64,000 nt of DNA from NCBI RefSeq assembly GCF_004916975.1, contig NZ_STGQ01000002.1, forward strand, positions 124,001-188,000, in the 5' to 3' direction. The notes beneath the pieces were generated by a model that saw only the letters and a program-made list of their open reading frames with translations, was not told where the DNA came from and searched no databases. Below, piece after piece: positions 55,461 to 63,602 of this stretch. A program made the translations under genes and the position numbers. Source of the DNA: Paenibacillus dokdonensis. GTDB lineage: Bacteria > Bacillota > Bacilli > Paenibacillales > Paenibacillaceae. The stretch's first letter is position 1. Each line of letters begins with the position of its first letter.

Positions 55461-55637
55461 TCATAACGCCTGACTTTCCTTATGTAACCTCGCCCGGTGA
55501 CTCCTGTCTGCCAGGAACTTATCGCGATGACAGCCAATCAGGGTCGCTGCTCCCGCCCAAATGATCATATCGTCATACCCCATTAACCAAATAATACCGG
55601 CAGTAATAACCGGCGGCAAATATACAAATATGTACAA
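55461..55637 (-). CDS. Small membrane protein coupled to the desaturase gene
   Basis: A 58-residue product that I do not recognise. The proposed start is a TTG at 55637 with GAGGATG about 8 bases upstream. It has one or two hydrophobic segments (YIFVYLPPVITAGIIWLMGY, MIIWAGAATLIG) and a basic tail with His/Arg/Lys (CHRDKFLADRSHRARLHKES). Its stop codon directly abuts the desaturase GTG. It begins just downstream of the 11-bp direct-repeat promoter. An alternative is that it is only a leader that delivers ribosomes to the desaturase start. Confidence 0.6.
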   Translation of the reverse strand: MYIFVYLPPVITAGIIWLMGYDDMIIWAGAATLIGCHRDKFLADRSHRARLHKESQAL

Positions 55638-55737
55638 AAGCAGTACATCCTCATAGAGACATGATGACGCACCTCTCCAACCAAGACTGGATGTCCGGAT
55701 TACATGGCAAAGCCAGCCAGTGTTTATTCCATTTATA

Positions 55738-55781
55738 AACATTATACAAATCCAATACAAATATCAACTAAATATTATACA
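55738..55781 (-). promoter_or_regulatory. Four 11-bp direct repeats at the desaturase promoter
   Basis: On the minus strand the units TGTATAATATT, TAGTTGATATT, TGTATTGGATT and TGTATAATGTT follow with no gap. The last contains a TATAAT -10 (55741-55746), and TTGATA 15 bases upstream may serve as -35. The unit length matches the direct repeats bound by CarH of Thermus thermophilus. Confidence 0.75.
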
Positions 55782-55838
55782 ATTTTGTAAAACCTACTAT
55801 TTCAGCCTGATAGATAGATTACATATTTAGTGCATAAG

Positions 55839-55876
55839 AAAAGCCTGCTGAACATTTAAGTTCAGACAGGCTTTTT
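55839..55876 (-). terminator. Hairpin after the carH-like gene
   Basis: AAGCCTG-TCTGAAC pairs with GTTCAG-CAGGCTT (one bulge). The minus-strand tail TTTTCTTAT is moderately T-rich; the plus side has six T. Confidence 0.75.
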
Positions 55877-55921
55877 TGTTGTACTAGCTAGGCAATTGGG
55901 AGCCCATGTTCGGAAGTATAC

Positions 55922-56896
55922 TCAACGGAAATACGGACTTGTCTCAAACCAATCCTGCCACTTGTCCGCTGGCTCCTTCATTACCCAATCCGGGTGCATC
56001 GGCTGTGCCGCGCTTTCATAACCTTTACCGCCAAGAATAAAATTCACATCCGGATACCGTCTGGCAATCAGCGATACAAACGCATCCGACTCCGGAACGA
56101 GCTCACTGCTCATCGTCGAAATACAGATCAATTGCACATGCTGCTCTCCGATCATGTCCAGCACCCCATTAAGCGGTGTATTGGCACCAAGGTACAACAC
56201 CTCGACACCATTTTTACGCAGAAATAACGAGAACAACATTAAACCAACCTGATGATGCTCTCCCTCCGGACAAAATGACAGCACTTTCGGAAGCTTCGGG
56301 TAGATCGGAAACAAGTGGAAGAACTGATAAAACCGCTGCGAGATCAGCGTCGTCATAAAATGCTCCTGCGCCACGGTTGCTCTTCCAGATTCCCATGCAT
56401 CCCCTACACGGATCAGCACAGGAACCAGCACATGATAAAACATCGAATCATAGCCGTACATCGAAAAGCCGAAGTCAATCAATCCATTAGCCCGCTCGCC
56501 CTGGAACTGGTATAGCGTACGGTAAATCTGATCCGACATTTTCGAGAAAGCTTCCTTTGAGCTGCCGACAGGCGGCTCGGAGAAGGCATGAACCTGCCGC
56601 TTCTCTTTCCTGTACTCCTTCAGTAATAAAACGGCTTGAGAAATGCTCATATGCTTGTCTTCTACCTGCTCCTTGAGCCACTTCAGATCTTCAATATTTT
56701 CACTGCTGTACACCCGGTATCCTGATTCCGTACGCGTTGGATTAACCGCTCCGTACCGGTTTTCCCACGCCCTCAGGGTCACTGTCGGAATTTCCAGCAT
56801 TTCGGAAACCTGTTTAATGGAATACACACTGCTCACACTCTCTTTAACTTTTATCCGATCATCACGTTCATGAGCAAGGGAACACTCATCTAACAT
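55922..56896 (-). CDS. B12-binding MerR-family regulator (CarH/LitR type)
   Basis: N-terminal MerR helix-turn-helix (VYSIKQVSEMLEIPTVTLRAWENRYGAVNPTRTESGYRVYS, about residues 24-64), then a helical domain and a cobalamin-binding domain. It has the W-x9-EH motif (W-ESGRATVAQ-EH), which marks light-sensing CarH proteins, and E-x-H-x2-G (EHHQVG) with the His that binds cobalt. In the family, adenosylcobalamin forms a tetramer that represses carotenoid genes, and light breaks it. The start is uncertain: ATG 56896 overlaps the operator; GTG 56836 or 56827 may be real. Confidence 0.92.
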   Translation of the reverse strand: MLDECSLAHERDDRIKVKESVSSVYSIKQVSEMLEIPTVTLRAWENRYGAVNPTRTESGYRVYSSENIEDLKWLKEQVEDKHMSISQAVLLLKEYRKEKRQVHAFSEPPVGSSKEAFSKMSDQIYRTLYQFQGERANGLIDFGFSMYGYDSMFYHVLVPVLIRVGDAWESGRATVAQEHFMTTLISQRFYQFFHLFPIYPKLPKVLSFCPEGEHHQVGLMLFSLFLRKNGVEVLYLGANTPLNGVLDMIGEQHVQLICISTMSSELVPESDAFVSLIARRYPDVNFILGGKGYESAAQPMHPDWVMKEPADKWQDWFETSPYFR

Positions 56897-56924
56897 TCTA
56901 CAAATTTAATACACCGATTATACA
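56892..56924 (-). promoter_or_regulatory. Three 11-bp direct repeats upstream of the carH-like gene
   Basis: Minus-strand units TGTATAATCGG, TGTATTAAATT and TGTAGAATGTT are contiguous. The first contains the promoter -10. The same unit type is found at the desaturase promoter, so the regulator probably controls its own gene. Confidence 0.75.
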
Positions 56925-56945
56925 TGATGCACCGGAGTATGTCAC
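56917..56945 (-). promoter_or_regulatory. Promoter of the carH-like gene
   Basis: GTGACA (5 of 6 match, 56940-56945) and a perfect TATAAT (56917-56922) are 17 bases apart. Transcription would start near 56910, only 14 bases before ATG 56896. Confidence 0.7.
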
Positions 56946-56968
56946 TCCAGGAAAAACGATCCCTAATG

Positions 56969-56982
56969 TTTCCCTCAGGAAA
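56969..56982. promoter_or_regulatory. Possible MntR-type operator upstream of mntH
   Basis: TTTCCCTCAGGAAA is an imperfect inverted repeat resembling the MntR sites of Bacillus subtilis. It lies about 130 bases before mntH. Resemblance only; no promoter was defined there. Confidence 0.35.
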
Positions 56983-57113
56983 ATGTTTTAAGTACATGCA
57001 ATTCTACCGGGCCCAATCCATATGATGAGGTAGCAAGTTTGAGCCCAGGCCGCTCCATCCTTTTTGGTCATTTATGATCGTCCCGTGAATATATCATTGC
57101 TACAGGAAGGTGA

Positions 57114-58472
57114 ATGCTACACATGAATGCCAGTGAAGAAAGCAGATTAGCTTCCACCAGCCGCGGCTGGCGGAAGCGAAATGATACTCCAAGCCTGCCG
57201 GAAGTCCATCAATCCATGAAAGTCCCGCTGAAGGCCGGCTTTTTTCGCAAGCTGCTAGCCTTCGCCGGACCCGGTTATCTCGTTGCGGTTGGTTACATGG
57301 ATCCGGGGAACTGGGCATCCGATCTGGCCGGGGGCGCCATGTTCAATTACTCGCTTTTATCCGTAATCATGATTTCCAACCTCATGGCAATTTTGCTGCA
57401 GTCTCTTTCTGCCCGCCTCGGCATCGCCACCGGCCGTGATCTGGCCCAGGCCTGCCGCGACCATTACAGCAAACCCGTCAGCATGGGTCTATGGGTGCTG
57501 TGCGAGCTCGCCATCGCCGCTTGCGATCTTGCGGAAGTCATCGGAACTGCCATCGCACTCCAGCTTCTATTCGGCATACCTCTGCTATATGGTGTACTGA
57601 TCACATCCGTTGATGTCATCCTTGTACTCATGCTGCAGAATAAGGGCTTCCGGCATATCGAGGTCATGGTCATCTCTTTTATCGCGATTATCATCCTATG
57701 TTTCGGCGTAGAGCTCTTCTTGTCCCAACCAGATATGGCGGGTGTAATGGGCGGTTTCGTACCTACGACAGATATCGTTACCAATCCAGAGATGCTGTAT
57801 ATTGCCCTCGCAATGCTCGGCGCGACCGTCATGCCGCATAACCTGTACCTGCATTCATCGATCGTCCAGACCCGCAAAATCGATCAAAGCGTAGCAGGCA
57901 AAAAATCCGCAATCCGCTTTGCCACCATTGATTCGACCGTTGCTCTGACCATCGCGCTGTTCGTAAATGCTGCTATTCTGATTTTGGCTGCATCTGCCTT
58001 TTATTCTACGGGGCATACTGAAGTAGCGGAGATTCAGGACGCATACCATTTGCTCACCCCGCTTCTTGGCACCGGCATGGCCAGTATCCTGTTTGCCGTT
58101 GCGCTGCTGGCTTCAGGTCAGAACTCCACCCTAACCGGTACGCTTGCCGGGCAAATCGTGATGGAGGGCTTTCTCAATCTCCGATTGAAGCCATGGATTC
58201 GGCGGCTGATTACACGGCTGATTGCCATCATTCCCGCGATTATCGTTATTGGATTGTATGGTGAAGGCTACACCGGCCAGCTGCTCATATTCAGCCAGGT
58301 CGTCCTCTCCCTCCAGCTATCCTTTGCGGTCTTCCCGCTTGTTAAATTCACTTCGGATCCGGTTAAAATGGGACCGTTTCTCGCTCCCCAATGGGTTCGT
58401 GTCCTTGCCAGAATCGTTGCGGTCGTCATCGCCGCATTAAATATATATCTGCTGTACAGCACCTTTTTCTAA
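57114..58472 (+). CDS. mntH: Nramp-family divalent metal (Mn) transporter
   Basis: A proton-coupled importer of Mn and related metals, about 11 membrane helices, 452 residues. It shows the metal-binding DPGNWASDLAGG of helix 1 and MPHNLYLHSSIVQTR with the helix-6 Met-Pro-His motif, and LASGQNSTLTGTLAGQIVMEGF. The AGGAAGG before ATG 57114 is close; an ATG at 57123 is possible. It is transcribed alone. Confidence 0.94.
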   Translation: MLHMNASEESRLASTSRGWRKRNDTPSLPEVHQSMKVPLKAGFFRKLLAFAGPGYLVAVGYMDPGNWASDLAGGAMFNYSLLSVIMISNLMAILLQSLSARLGIATGRDLAQACRDHYSKPVSMGLWVLCELAIAACDLAEVIGTAIALQLLFGIPLLYGVLITSVDVILVLMLQNKGFRHIEVMVISFIAIIILCFGVELFLSQPDMAGVMGGFVPTTDIVTNPEMLYIALAMLGATVMPHNLYLHSSIVQTRKIDQSVAGKKSAIRFATIDSTVALTIALFVNAAILILAASAFYSTGHTEVAEIQDAYHLLTPLLGTGMASILFAVALLASGQNSTLTGTLAGQIVMEGFLNLRLKPWIRRLITRLIAIIPAIIVIGLYGEGYTGQLLIFSQVVLSLQLSFAVFPLVKFTSDPVKMGPFLAPQWVRVLARIVAVVIAALNIYLLYSTFF

Positions 58473-58650
58473 AGGCTGTACAGCTTTTCCCTTTCCTGCC
58501 CGCCTGCAAAAGCCACTGATAAAGCAGCTTCTGCGTCAAACCGGGTGTTTCGACGTTAATATCTTACGGAACCAAGGATCAGATTCGGAACAAGCGTCCA
58601 TGGCTTAAACTCATATTCGTCGAACATCATTTCTTAAAAGGAGGATACAG

Positions 58651-60174
58651 ATGGGACAAGATACGGATCAACAGAGCAGATATTATAGAGCCGCAGCAGC
58701 TCCAGAGGCAGACCCAATCAGCAAGCCCAAACCACGAAAGCGCCGCTGGGTATTCAGTGTCCTGGCTCTGCTGGTTCTCTGGCTGGCGGGCGTTATTGTC
58801 TATCAGACGCATAAGCCCCTTCCTCCGGGTATTTCCTACGATAGTCCGCTCTACCATGTAAAGCAGGTTCGTTTTCTGCATGATTTAACCTACCCGGATC
58901 CAAGCGGAAAGGTCGTCAGTGAGCAGCAGATTCTCCAAAGAATCAACGAAATTGTGGACCATTCACGCAAATTTCTCGTCATAGACCTGTTCCTTTTTAA
59001 TAACTACACCCACAAGGGGCAAGAGTTCCCCAAGATCAGCCAAGGGCTGACGGACAAGCTGGTTCAGCATAAAAAGACCTATCCCGATATGGATATCGTC
59101 TTCATTACCGATGATGTGAACACCAATTACGGCTCTGCCCCCAATCCGCTGCTGGAGCAGATGAAGTCAGCGGGAATCCGGGTCATTGTGACGAATGTGG
59201 ATCCGCTCCGTGATTCCAATCCGATCTACTCTTCGGTGTGGCGCACATTTTTCCAATGGTTCGGCCAATCGGGCAAAGGCTGGCTTCCGAATCTGATGGC
59301 AAGCGACGGACCCAAGATGACTGTCCGCTCTTACCTGAAGCTCGTCAATGTGAAGGCCAATCACCGGAAGGTCGTCGTCAGCGAGAATACGGCTCTGGTC
59401 TCCTCCGGCAATGTTCATGACGCCAGTGCCTATCACTCCAATGTCGCCTTTGAGGTTCAGGGACCGATTATCAAGGATATTCTGGCCTCCGAGCAAGCTG
59501 CAGCCGATCTGTCGAACGGCGGGCAGCTTCCGCAGTACATTCCGGATGAGAGTGCTAAGATAAAGGCAAATGATGGCCCGATCGGCGTGCGCTATCTGAC
59601 AGAGGGAAAAGTGTATAAATACGTGCTCCAAGAGATCGACGCCACCAAAAAAGGCGATACGCTCTGGATGGGCATGTTCTACATTGCCGATGAAAAGGTG
59701 ATGAATGCACTGCTGTCCGCAGCAGATCGCGGCGTAGAGATAAGGCTTCTGCTGGATCCGAATGAAAATGCGTTTGGACAGGAGAAAATCGGTATTCCTA
59801 ACCGGCCGGTTGCTGCCGAGCTGACAAAACGCTCAAAGGAACGCATTGCGATCCGGTGGTATCATACAACCGAGGAACAGTTTCACACGAAAATGATGTA
59901 TATCCATAAACCGGACGCGCAGTCCATTATCCTGGGCGGCTCCACCAATATGACCCCGCGTAATCTCGACAACTACAATCTCGAGAACGACCTATGGGTG
60001 TCCGTCCCTTCAGGAGCAGCGCTTGATCTTCAGATGGAGGGCTATTTCGACCGTTTATGGAACAATAAGGGCGGCTCCTTCAGCTTGGACTTAAGCGCCT
60101 ATCAGGAGAAATCCACTTGGTTCAAAGACATGCTCTTCCGTATTCAGAAGGCACTTGGATTCACCACCTTCTAA
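58651..60174 (+). CDS. Phospholipase D-like membrane-anchored protein
   Basis: A 507-residue protein with one N-terminal membrane segment (RWVFSVLALLVLWLAGVIVY) and a two-part PLD-like outer domain. The two HKD-type motifs are atypical: HRKVVVSENTALVSSGN has Glu where Asp is usual, and HTKMMYIHKPDAQ has His there, though the second ends with the usual GGSTN. It could be a lipid phosphodiesterase, a cardiolipin synthase relative or an inactive variant. AAAAGGAGG precedes the ATG. A true cardiolipin synthase gene lies 1 kb downstream on the other strand. Confidence 0.85.
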   Translation: MGQDTDQQSRYYRAAAAPEADPISKPKPRKRRWVFSVLALLVLWLAGVIVYQTHKPLPPGISYDSPLYHVKQVRFLHDLTYPDPSGKVVSEQQILQRINEIVDHSRKFLVIDLFLFNNYTHKGQEFPKISQGLTDKLVQHKKTYPDMDIVFITDDVNTNYGSAPNPLLEQMKSAGIRVIVTNVDPLRDSNPIYSSVWRTFFQWFGQSGKGWLPNLMASDGPKMTVRSYLKLVNVKANHRKVVVSENTALVSSGNVHDASAYHSNVAFEVQGPIIKDILASEQAAADLSNGGQLPQYIPDESAKIKANDGPIGVRYLTEGKVYKYVLQEIDATKKGDTLWMGMFYIADEKVMNALLSAADRGVEIRLLLDPNENAFGQEKIGIPNRPVAAELTKRSKERIAIRWYHTTEEQFHTKMMYIHKPDAQSIILGGSTNMTPRNLDNYNLENDLWVSVPSGAALDLQMEGYFDRLWNNKGGSFSLDLSAYQEKSTWFKDMLFRIQKALGFTTF

Positions 60175-60209
60175 GATGTAAATCCTGTGGACAAGCCGCG
60201 CAAAAAAAG

Positions 60210-60244
60210 AAAAGGTGTTCTGCCAAGGGCAGAACACCTTTTTA
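60210..60244. terminator. Bidirectional terminator between convergent genes
   Basis: AAAAGGTGTTCTGCC pairs with GGCAGAACACCTTTT around a 3-base loop, with A- and T-runs on opposite sides. Confidence 0.92.
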
Positions 60245-60258
60245 TATCGTATTCGCAT

Positions 60259-61086
60259 TTATTTCTCACATACGGCCTTCAACTGACAGCGTTCTCCGCA
60301 TATACGGCCTTTTCCGTGCGGAACGCACATCGGAGTGCCAAAGATCGGATCCTCTGCGATCATGCAGTCCATGCAGAATACTTCCTTAACCATCTGAGGA
60401 GTCAGCACATCTTCCGGCGCTCCGGCGCAGTGCACTCCCTGGTCCTTGACCGCAATCATATGATCCGCATAGCGGCAGGCCAAATTCAGATCATGCAGCA
60501 CCATGACAATGGTACGTCCCTGCTCACGATTCAGCTCATACAAGAGATCCAGTACTTCAATCTGGTGACTGAGATCGAGATAGGTCGTCGGTTCGTCCAG
60601 CAAAATCAGATCCGTATTCTGGGCAAGCGTCATGGCAATCCATGCCCGCTGACGTTGTCCGCCTGAAAGGGAATCCACTGTACGTTCCGCGAGATCGGAC
60701 AGTCCTGTCATTGCCAGCGCCTCGTGAACCAGCCGTTCATCCTCCGCGCTCCATTGCTTGAGCCAGGATTGATGAGGATACCGCCCCTGCTTCACCAGCT
60801 GGAGCACCGTCAGCCCCTCAGGCGCTGTAGGACCCTGCGGCAAAATGGCCATACTGCGTGCAACCTCTTTGGTAGAAGTGCGGTGTATTTCTTTTCCGTC
60901 CAGAAGCACAGATCCGCTCTTGGGTCTGAGCAGGCGCGCCAGCGAACGCAGCAAAGTTGATTTGCCGCATCCGTTGCTGCCGATCAGCACGGTCACTTTG
61001 CCTTCAGGGACATGAAGACTGAGGTCCTTAATTATCTCCGTATCTCCGTAACTGAGCGTCAGTGCCTCGGTTTGCAAAAGGGTCAT
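60259..61086 (-). CDS. Iron-siderophore ABC transporter ATP-binding protein with Cys-rich tail
   Basis: The 275-residue FecE/FhuC-type ATPase has Walker A GSNGCGKST, signature LSGGQRQRAWIAMTLAQ, Walker B LILLDEPTTYLDLSHQ and the switch His in VLHDLNLACRY. The C-terminus carries six Cys in the pattern C-x2-C-x12-C-x8-C-x3-C-x5-C (VFCMDCMIAED onward), suggesting metal or Fe-S binding. GGGAGG precedes the ATG. No permease or binding-protein gene is adjacent, so it may energise several importers. A Fur box lies about 95 bases upstream. Confidence 0.9.
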   Translation of the reverse strand: MTLLQTEALTLSYGDTEIIKDLSLHVPEGKVTVLIGSNGCGKSTLLRSLARLLRPKSGSVLLDGKEIHRTSTKEVARSMAILPQGPTAPEGLTVLQLVKQGRYPHQSWLKQWSAEDERLVHEALAMTGLSDLAERTVDSLSGGQRQRAWIAMTLAQNTDLILLDEPTTYLDLSHQIEVLDLLYELNREQGRTIVMVLHDLNLACRYADHMIAVKDQGVHCAGAPEDVLTPQMVKEVFCMDCMIAEDPIFGTPMCVPHGKGRICGERCQLKAVCEK

Positions 61087-61181
61087 CGCCGGTTACCTCC
61101 CCATTCTCTGTTCTTCAGTTGATAGCTTTAAGTATATGTTATCCGTCACAGTGATCCCGTGAAATATATATGTCTAATAAA

Positions 61182-61196
61182 TGATAATCATTATCA
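61182..61196. promoter_or_regulatory. Fur box
   Basis: TGATAATCATTATCA is a perfect 7-1-7 inverted repeat, the established Bacillus Fur consensus. It lies upstream of the ABC ATPase gene and indicates iron repression. Confidence 0.88.
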
Positions 61197-61250
61197 ACAA
61201 TAATAAAATGCCCGGGCGCCGCTGTCAACTCCAGGCTCAGTTCTTCCACC

Positions 61251-62756
61251 CTACAAAAGCGGGGACATCAGCCGTGCGAGCGACTCCAGAAAGCGCTCGT
61301 AGATTCTTTTTTTCATAAATGTGTCAGGAACAATCTGCTTGGTCGATTTCAAATCGCGCTCAAAATCCGATACGATACGCTGCACGCTTTCCGTCTGAAC
61401 CAGCAGCGCATTCACCTCAAAATTCAGGTGAAAGCTGCGCATGTCCATATTCGCCGTACCGATCGTAGCCACTTCTCCGTCGATGATCAGCAGCTTGGAA
61501 TGCAGAAAGCCTTTTTCATATTCATAAATCTTGACTCCGACATCCAGCAGCGCCGGAAAATAGGAATGCGACGCCAGGAAAGGCAGCCATTTATCCGGTT
61601 TGGACGGGAACAGGATGCGTACATCCAGGCCCGACATGGCGGCAACCCGCAGGGAGGTAAGAATGTCATCATCCGGTATGAAATAGGGTGTAGCCAGCCA
61701 CACTGATTTTTGTGCGGAGGTAATCATGGAGAAAAAAATATTTTTGAGCGCGCGACGGTCATTGTCAGGCCCGCTTGGTATAATTTGCACGGCCCCGCTG
61801 TTCTCCTCTGACAGGAGCGGTGACAGGTATTCAGCCTCAAGCACCTGCTCACCCGTCATGTAATGCCAGTCCTGAAGGAAAATGATCTGCAGCGTTCTCA
61901 CGGCCTCGCCTTTGACGGACATATGCGTATCGCGCCAGAATCCGTATGCGGAGCTGCGGCTCAAATATTCATCTCCCACATTCAGGCCGCCGATAAAGCC
62001 GACATTACCGTCAACGACAACAATCTTGCGGTGATTCCGGTAATTCACCCTCGAGAGGAAGAACGCCTTCGAGCTTCCATAAGCCACTACCTGCACCCCG
62101 GCCTCCGACATCTCTCGCAGAAATGATTTCGGCAGCTGCATACTGCCCCAGGCATCGTACATAAAGCGCACATGAACACCCGATCTGGCCTTTTCAATCA
62201 ATATCCGCTGAATCCGGGTCCCGATATCATCGGCGCGGTAAATGTAGTACTCCATATGGATATGATGCTTGGCCTTCTGCAGCTCCTGCAGCAGGGTGGA
62301 AAAGGTTTCTTTTCCATTCGTCAGAATCTTGGTTTCGCTCGAAAAGGATATTGGAGTCCGTGCCAACCTCTGCGACAGACGGAGCAGCTGCTGCTGCATC
62401 GGGTTGAATCCCGAAAGATCGGGATGAACGCGCACGCTTCCCTCTTCCAGTCTCTCGTATGTCTTCAAATCCTGCTCAGCCTTCTTGTTGAATTTGCGGC
62501 GTTTGAAGTAATTTTGCCCGAACAAAAAATAAAAAAACAGTCCAACGACCGGCACGAGCGCAAGCAGCAGTATCCAAGCCATGGTTGAGGAAGGATTCCT
62601 GTTCTCCATAAAAATCATAAATCCGAGCGATACGACCGTCAGGGTGGAGAAAATACTGACGATGGTACCCGCCGTCTTGCCGAAAACGCCAAAGCCGAAA
62701 TAATAAAATGCAAATAATAACGCGGCAACAATGACAGCCTGTATTCCCCTTCTCAT
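61251..62756 (-). CDS. cls: Cardiolipin synthase
   Basis: A membrane PLD-superfamily enzyme that joins two phosphatidylglycerols to make cardiolipin. The 501-residue product has two N-terminal membrane helices (VIVAALLFAFYYFGFGVFG; MAWILLLALVPVVGLFFYFLFGQNYF) and two full HKD motifs: HRKIVVVDGNVGFIGGLNVGDEY and HSKLLIIDGEVATIGTANMDMRSF. GAGGGAAG precedes the ATG. No terminator was seen between its end and the Fur-box region. Confidence 0.95.
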   Translation of the reverse strand: MRRGIQAVIVAALLFAFYYFGFGVFGKTAGTIVSIFSTLTVVSLGFMIFMENRNPSSTMAWILLLALVPVVGLFFYFLFGQNYFKRRKFNKKAEQDLKTYERLEEGSVRVHPDLSGFNPMQQQLLRLSQRLARTPISFSSETKILTNGKETFSTLLQELQKAKHHIHMEYYIYRADDIGTRIQRILIEKARSGVHVRFMYDAWGSMQLPKSFLREMSEAGVQVVAYGSSKAFFLSRVNYRNHRKIVVVDGNVGFIGGLNVGDEYLSRSSAYGFWRDTHMSVKGEAVRTLQIIFLQDWHYMTGEQVLEAEYLSPLLSEENSGAVQIIPSGPDNDRRALKNIFFSMITSAQKSVWLATPYFIPDDDILTSLRVAAMSGLDVRILFPSKPDKWLPFLASHSYFPALLDVGVKIYEYEKGFLHSKLLIIDGEVATIGTANMDMRSFHLNFEVNALLVQTESVQRIVSDFERDLKSTKQIVPDTFMKKRIYERFLESLARLMSPLL

Positions 62757-62917
62757 ATCTTCCCTCGCTTATATATCACTTTTGACATAACGTTTCACTT
62801 AGAACCAGTAAACTATATTTTACATGAACCGGGCCCATCTTCCTATATGATACGTATAAAAAAGTCTTTTCGATGCACTTTTACGGAATGCAGCCGCTTT
62901 TGTGTCATTAAGAAACC

Positions 62918-62946
62918 TTGACAGGAAATCATATTCGTGAAAAGAT
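62918..62946 (+). promoter_or_regulatory. Promoter of the TetR-SMR operon
   Basis: A perfect TTGACA at 62918-62923 precedes, after 17 bases, the weak -10 AAAGAT (AGATAA at 19). The predicted transcription start falls at the palindrome. Confidence 0.45.
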
Positions 62947-62949
62947 AAG

Positions 62950-62965
62950 CCTAACGATCGTTAGG
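62950..62965. promoter_or_regulatory. Operator palindrome of the TetR regulator
   Basis: CCTAACGATCGTTAGG is a perfect 16-bp palindrome between promoter and ribosome site, the usual place for a TetR autorepressor. Confidence 0.75.
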
Positions 62966-62989
62966 TAGTTAAGAAAAGGAGGTATGGCT

Positions 62990-63589
62990 ATGAATGCAAA
63001 ACGCATGCTTTTGGATACCGCGCTTGCCCATTTTGCCCGGGAAGGTTATGAAGGAGCTTCCCTGCAGAAAATAGCGGAAGACGTAGGGATCAAGAAGCCT
63101 TCCATATACGCCCATTTCAAGGGGAAAGATGATCTGTTTCTTAGCACGCTGAAAAATGCGCTCAAGGAGGAAAAGCGGCGGATCACCCGCTACTTTATCA
63201 GCCGGAAGGATCAGCCGCTGGAAGTTCGTCTGTCCGAGCTGCTGGAATTTCTGCAAGAGGAATATACCCGAAGCAACGAAAGCAAGTTCGTGCTGCGGAT
63301 GGCCTTTTTTCCGCCGTCTTCCCTCTACGATGAGGTTATGGAGCTCATTTACCCTTTCCTTGACTCCATGGAGAGAAGGGTTGTCCAGCTGATGGAGCAG
63401 GCGAAAAGGGACGGGACAGTGCACATCGTTCCATCCGAAGATGCGGCTCTTGCATATATGACGCTGACGGATGGCATCCTTGTAGAAATGGTGTATGGCG
63501 GGCTCCCGGGCGCGCAGCGAAGACTGAAAGCATCCTGGCCGATCTACTGGGCCGGTATTCAAGCATTTGAAGCCCGGAAAGGATTATAG
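62990..63589 (+). CDS. TetR/AcrR-family transcriptional regulator
   Basis: A 199-residue repressor with N-terminal helix-turn-helix (RMLLDTALAHFAREGYEGAS, then LQKIAEDVGIKKPSIYAHFKGKDDLFLSTL) and a ligand-binding C-terminal domain without a recognised ligand. ATG 62990 was chosen because AAGGAGG lies 7 bases upstream; ATG 62984 is too close. It is followed after 13 bases by SMR efflux genes, so it probably represses them and itself. Confidence 0.92.
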   Translation: MNAKRMLLDTALAHFAREGYEGASLQKIAEDVGIKKPSIYAHFKGKDDLFLSTLKNALKEEKRRITRYFISRKDQPLEVRLSELLEFLQEEYTRSNESKFVLRMAFFPPSSLYDEVMELIYPFLDSMERRVVQLMEQAKRDGTVHIVPSEDAALAYMTLTDGILVEMVYGGLPGAQRRLKASWPIYWAGIQAFEARKGL

Positions 63590-63602
63590 AGGAGGTAACA
63601 TC

